Positions 63,368 to 64,000 of a stretch of DNA of 64,000 bases are shown here, piece by piece. This DNA is from Falsiroseomonas algicola (lineage in GTDB: Bacteria; Pseudomonadota; Alphaproteobacteria; Acetobacterales; Acetobacteraceae). The DNA is taken from contig NZ_JAAIKB010000004.1 in NCBI RefSeq assembly GCF_011040385.1, forward strand, positions 248,001-312,000, given 5' to 3'. The notes under the pieces were generated by a model, which was given only the letters and a program-made list of their open reading frames with translations, was not told where the DNA came from and ran no database searches. The translations under genes and the position numbers were made by a program. Each line of letters opens with the position of its first letter. The stretch's first letter is position 1.

Positions 63368-64000
63368 TTGGCCGCCAAATACCTCTATGCCGGCACGGCC
63401 GGCCATTCGGCCTGGTTCAGCGAGGATCTCGGCCGGAGCTGGGTCCATCCGAACAGCCATTCGGGGATGTATCTGGAAGCGCGCGTCTGGGGCTTCGCCG
63501 CCCATCCCGCGACGCCGGAGCGCATGTTCGCCGCCACCGACATGGGTGTCTATCGCTGGGACGAACGAAGGGCGCGCTTCACGAGGCTGCCGGCGCCGAT
63601 GGAGGATGTCTGGGCGATCGCTATCGACCCGAAGGACCCCGATGTGCTGGTGGCGGGCACGCGGCCGGCTGGGTTCTGGCGGTCCAGCGATGCGGGGCAA
63701 AGCTGGGCGCGGATGCCAGCGCCGGGGATCGCGGATTTCTCGACGCAGAACATGGGCCCGACGCGCGTCACGCAGATCCTCTTCGACCCCGTCGATGATG
63801 GCACCGTCTGGGCCTCGGTCGAGATCGGCAGCATTTTCGTCAGTCGCGATCGGGGGCTGACCTGGGCGGAACGGGGCAATGGGCTGGTGTCGGGTGATGT
63901 GCATGGGCTGGCGGTGCTGCCTCTGCCCGGCGGCGGCAAGGCGATGCTGGCGACGACCAATCGCGGGCTGCATCGCAGCGAGGATGATGGCGCCAACTGG
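63368..64000 (+). CDS. Asp-box (BNR) repeat beta-propeller protein, truncated by window end
   Basis: The frame is open from 63368 to the last base (211 codons) and continues outside. I propose a TTG start because GGAGGAA lies five bases upstream and no earlier start fits. Four Asp boxes (S-x-D-x-G-x-x-W) are visible: SEDLGRSW (18-25), SSDAGQSW (106-113), SRDRGLTW (159-166) and SEDDGANW (204-211), spaced about 45-90 residues as in sialidase/sortilin-type propellers. There is no signal peptide in the visible part. Function may be glycan binding or hydrolysis, or an assembly role as in Ycf48-like proteins; it cannot be settled here. Confidence 0.82.
   Translation, partial: MAAKYLYAGTAGHSAWFSEDLGRSWVHPNSHSGMYLEARVWGFAAHPATPERMFAATDMGVYRWDERRARFTRLPAPMEDVWAIAIDPKDPDVLVAGTRPAGFWRSSDAGQSWARMPAPGIADFSTQNMGPTRVTQILFDPVDDGTVWASVEIGSIFVSRDRGLTWAERGNGLVSGDVHGLAVLPLPGGGKAMLATTNRGLHRSEDDGANW

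Overview
The window is high-GC bacterial chromosome with dense gene packing, many ATGA/GTGA stop-start overlaps and many orphan periplasmic binding proteins of the Bug (tripartite tricarboxylate, TctC-like) type. The gene content and the gyrB/recF protein sequences suggest an alphaproteobacterium, most likely Acetobacteraceae of the Roseomonas type. That placement is inference from protein character, not from an rRNA gene. I see no rRNA, tRNA, CRISPR array, prophage or intact insertion sequence.

Layout. 1-6 kb: a histone-deacetylase/acetylpolyamine-amidohydrolase gene is divergent from a tightly coupled four-gene operon (two dipeptide-type binding proteins, a RidA-like protein, a DegT aminotransferase). 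6-13.3 kb: a LysR regulator is divergent from an aromatic/acid catabolism run (ketopantoate-reductase-like enzyme, VOC protein, intradiol dioxygenase, MaoC hydratase, type III CoA-transferase, two tandem Bug proteins). 13.3-19.3 kb: core genes gyrB and recF, then an HWE histidine kinase. 19.4-29.8 kb: an AbrB-like protein, then a phenylacetate module. paaG-paaI-paaK-tetR run leftward, and paaN plus a complete branched-chain-type ABC transporter run rightward. A perfect 16-bp palindrome lies between them and probably is the TetR operator for both sides. 29.9-34.2 kb: sulfotransferase, enolase-superfamily enzyme and prfC in one direction. 34.3-38.8 kb: Bug protein, BCCT carrier and MFS carrier. 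38.9-44.7 kb: an RTX-type vanadium haloperoxidase-like protein, arfB, a phosphotriesterase-family hydrolase, a PHB-depolymerase-family esterase and a CopG-like regulator. 44.8-47.8 kb: MarR regulator, benzoylformate-decarboxylase-like enzyme and Bug protein. 47.9-55.1 kb: a GntR regulator and a six-gene leftward operon (complete Liv-type ABC transporter plus a short MetE-like protein), and a divergent alpha/beta hydrolase. 55.4-64 kb: a stand-alone molybdopterin-binding dehydrogenase subunit, two Bug proteins, a second HWE kinase, a conserved protein of unknown function and the start of an Asp-box (BNR) repeat protein cut by the window end.

The common theme is scavenging and breakdown of aromatic and organic acids. 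Each small catabolic unit carries its own regulator (LysR, TetR, CopG, MarR, GntR) and usually its own binding protein, while Bug proteins and dipeptide-type binding proteins have no membrane partners here.

The most unusual material is non-coding. A bipartite double-hairpin repeat occurs at three convergent gene ends (two simple copies, and one region holding two copies back to back around a 21-bp perfect palindrome). A separate 159-nt imperfect palindrome with 19-bp perfect arms follows the unknown-function gene near 61.4 kb. Candidate operators with clear symmetry lie upstream of the TetR, CopG, MarR and GntR units.
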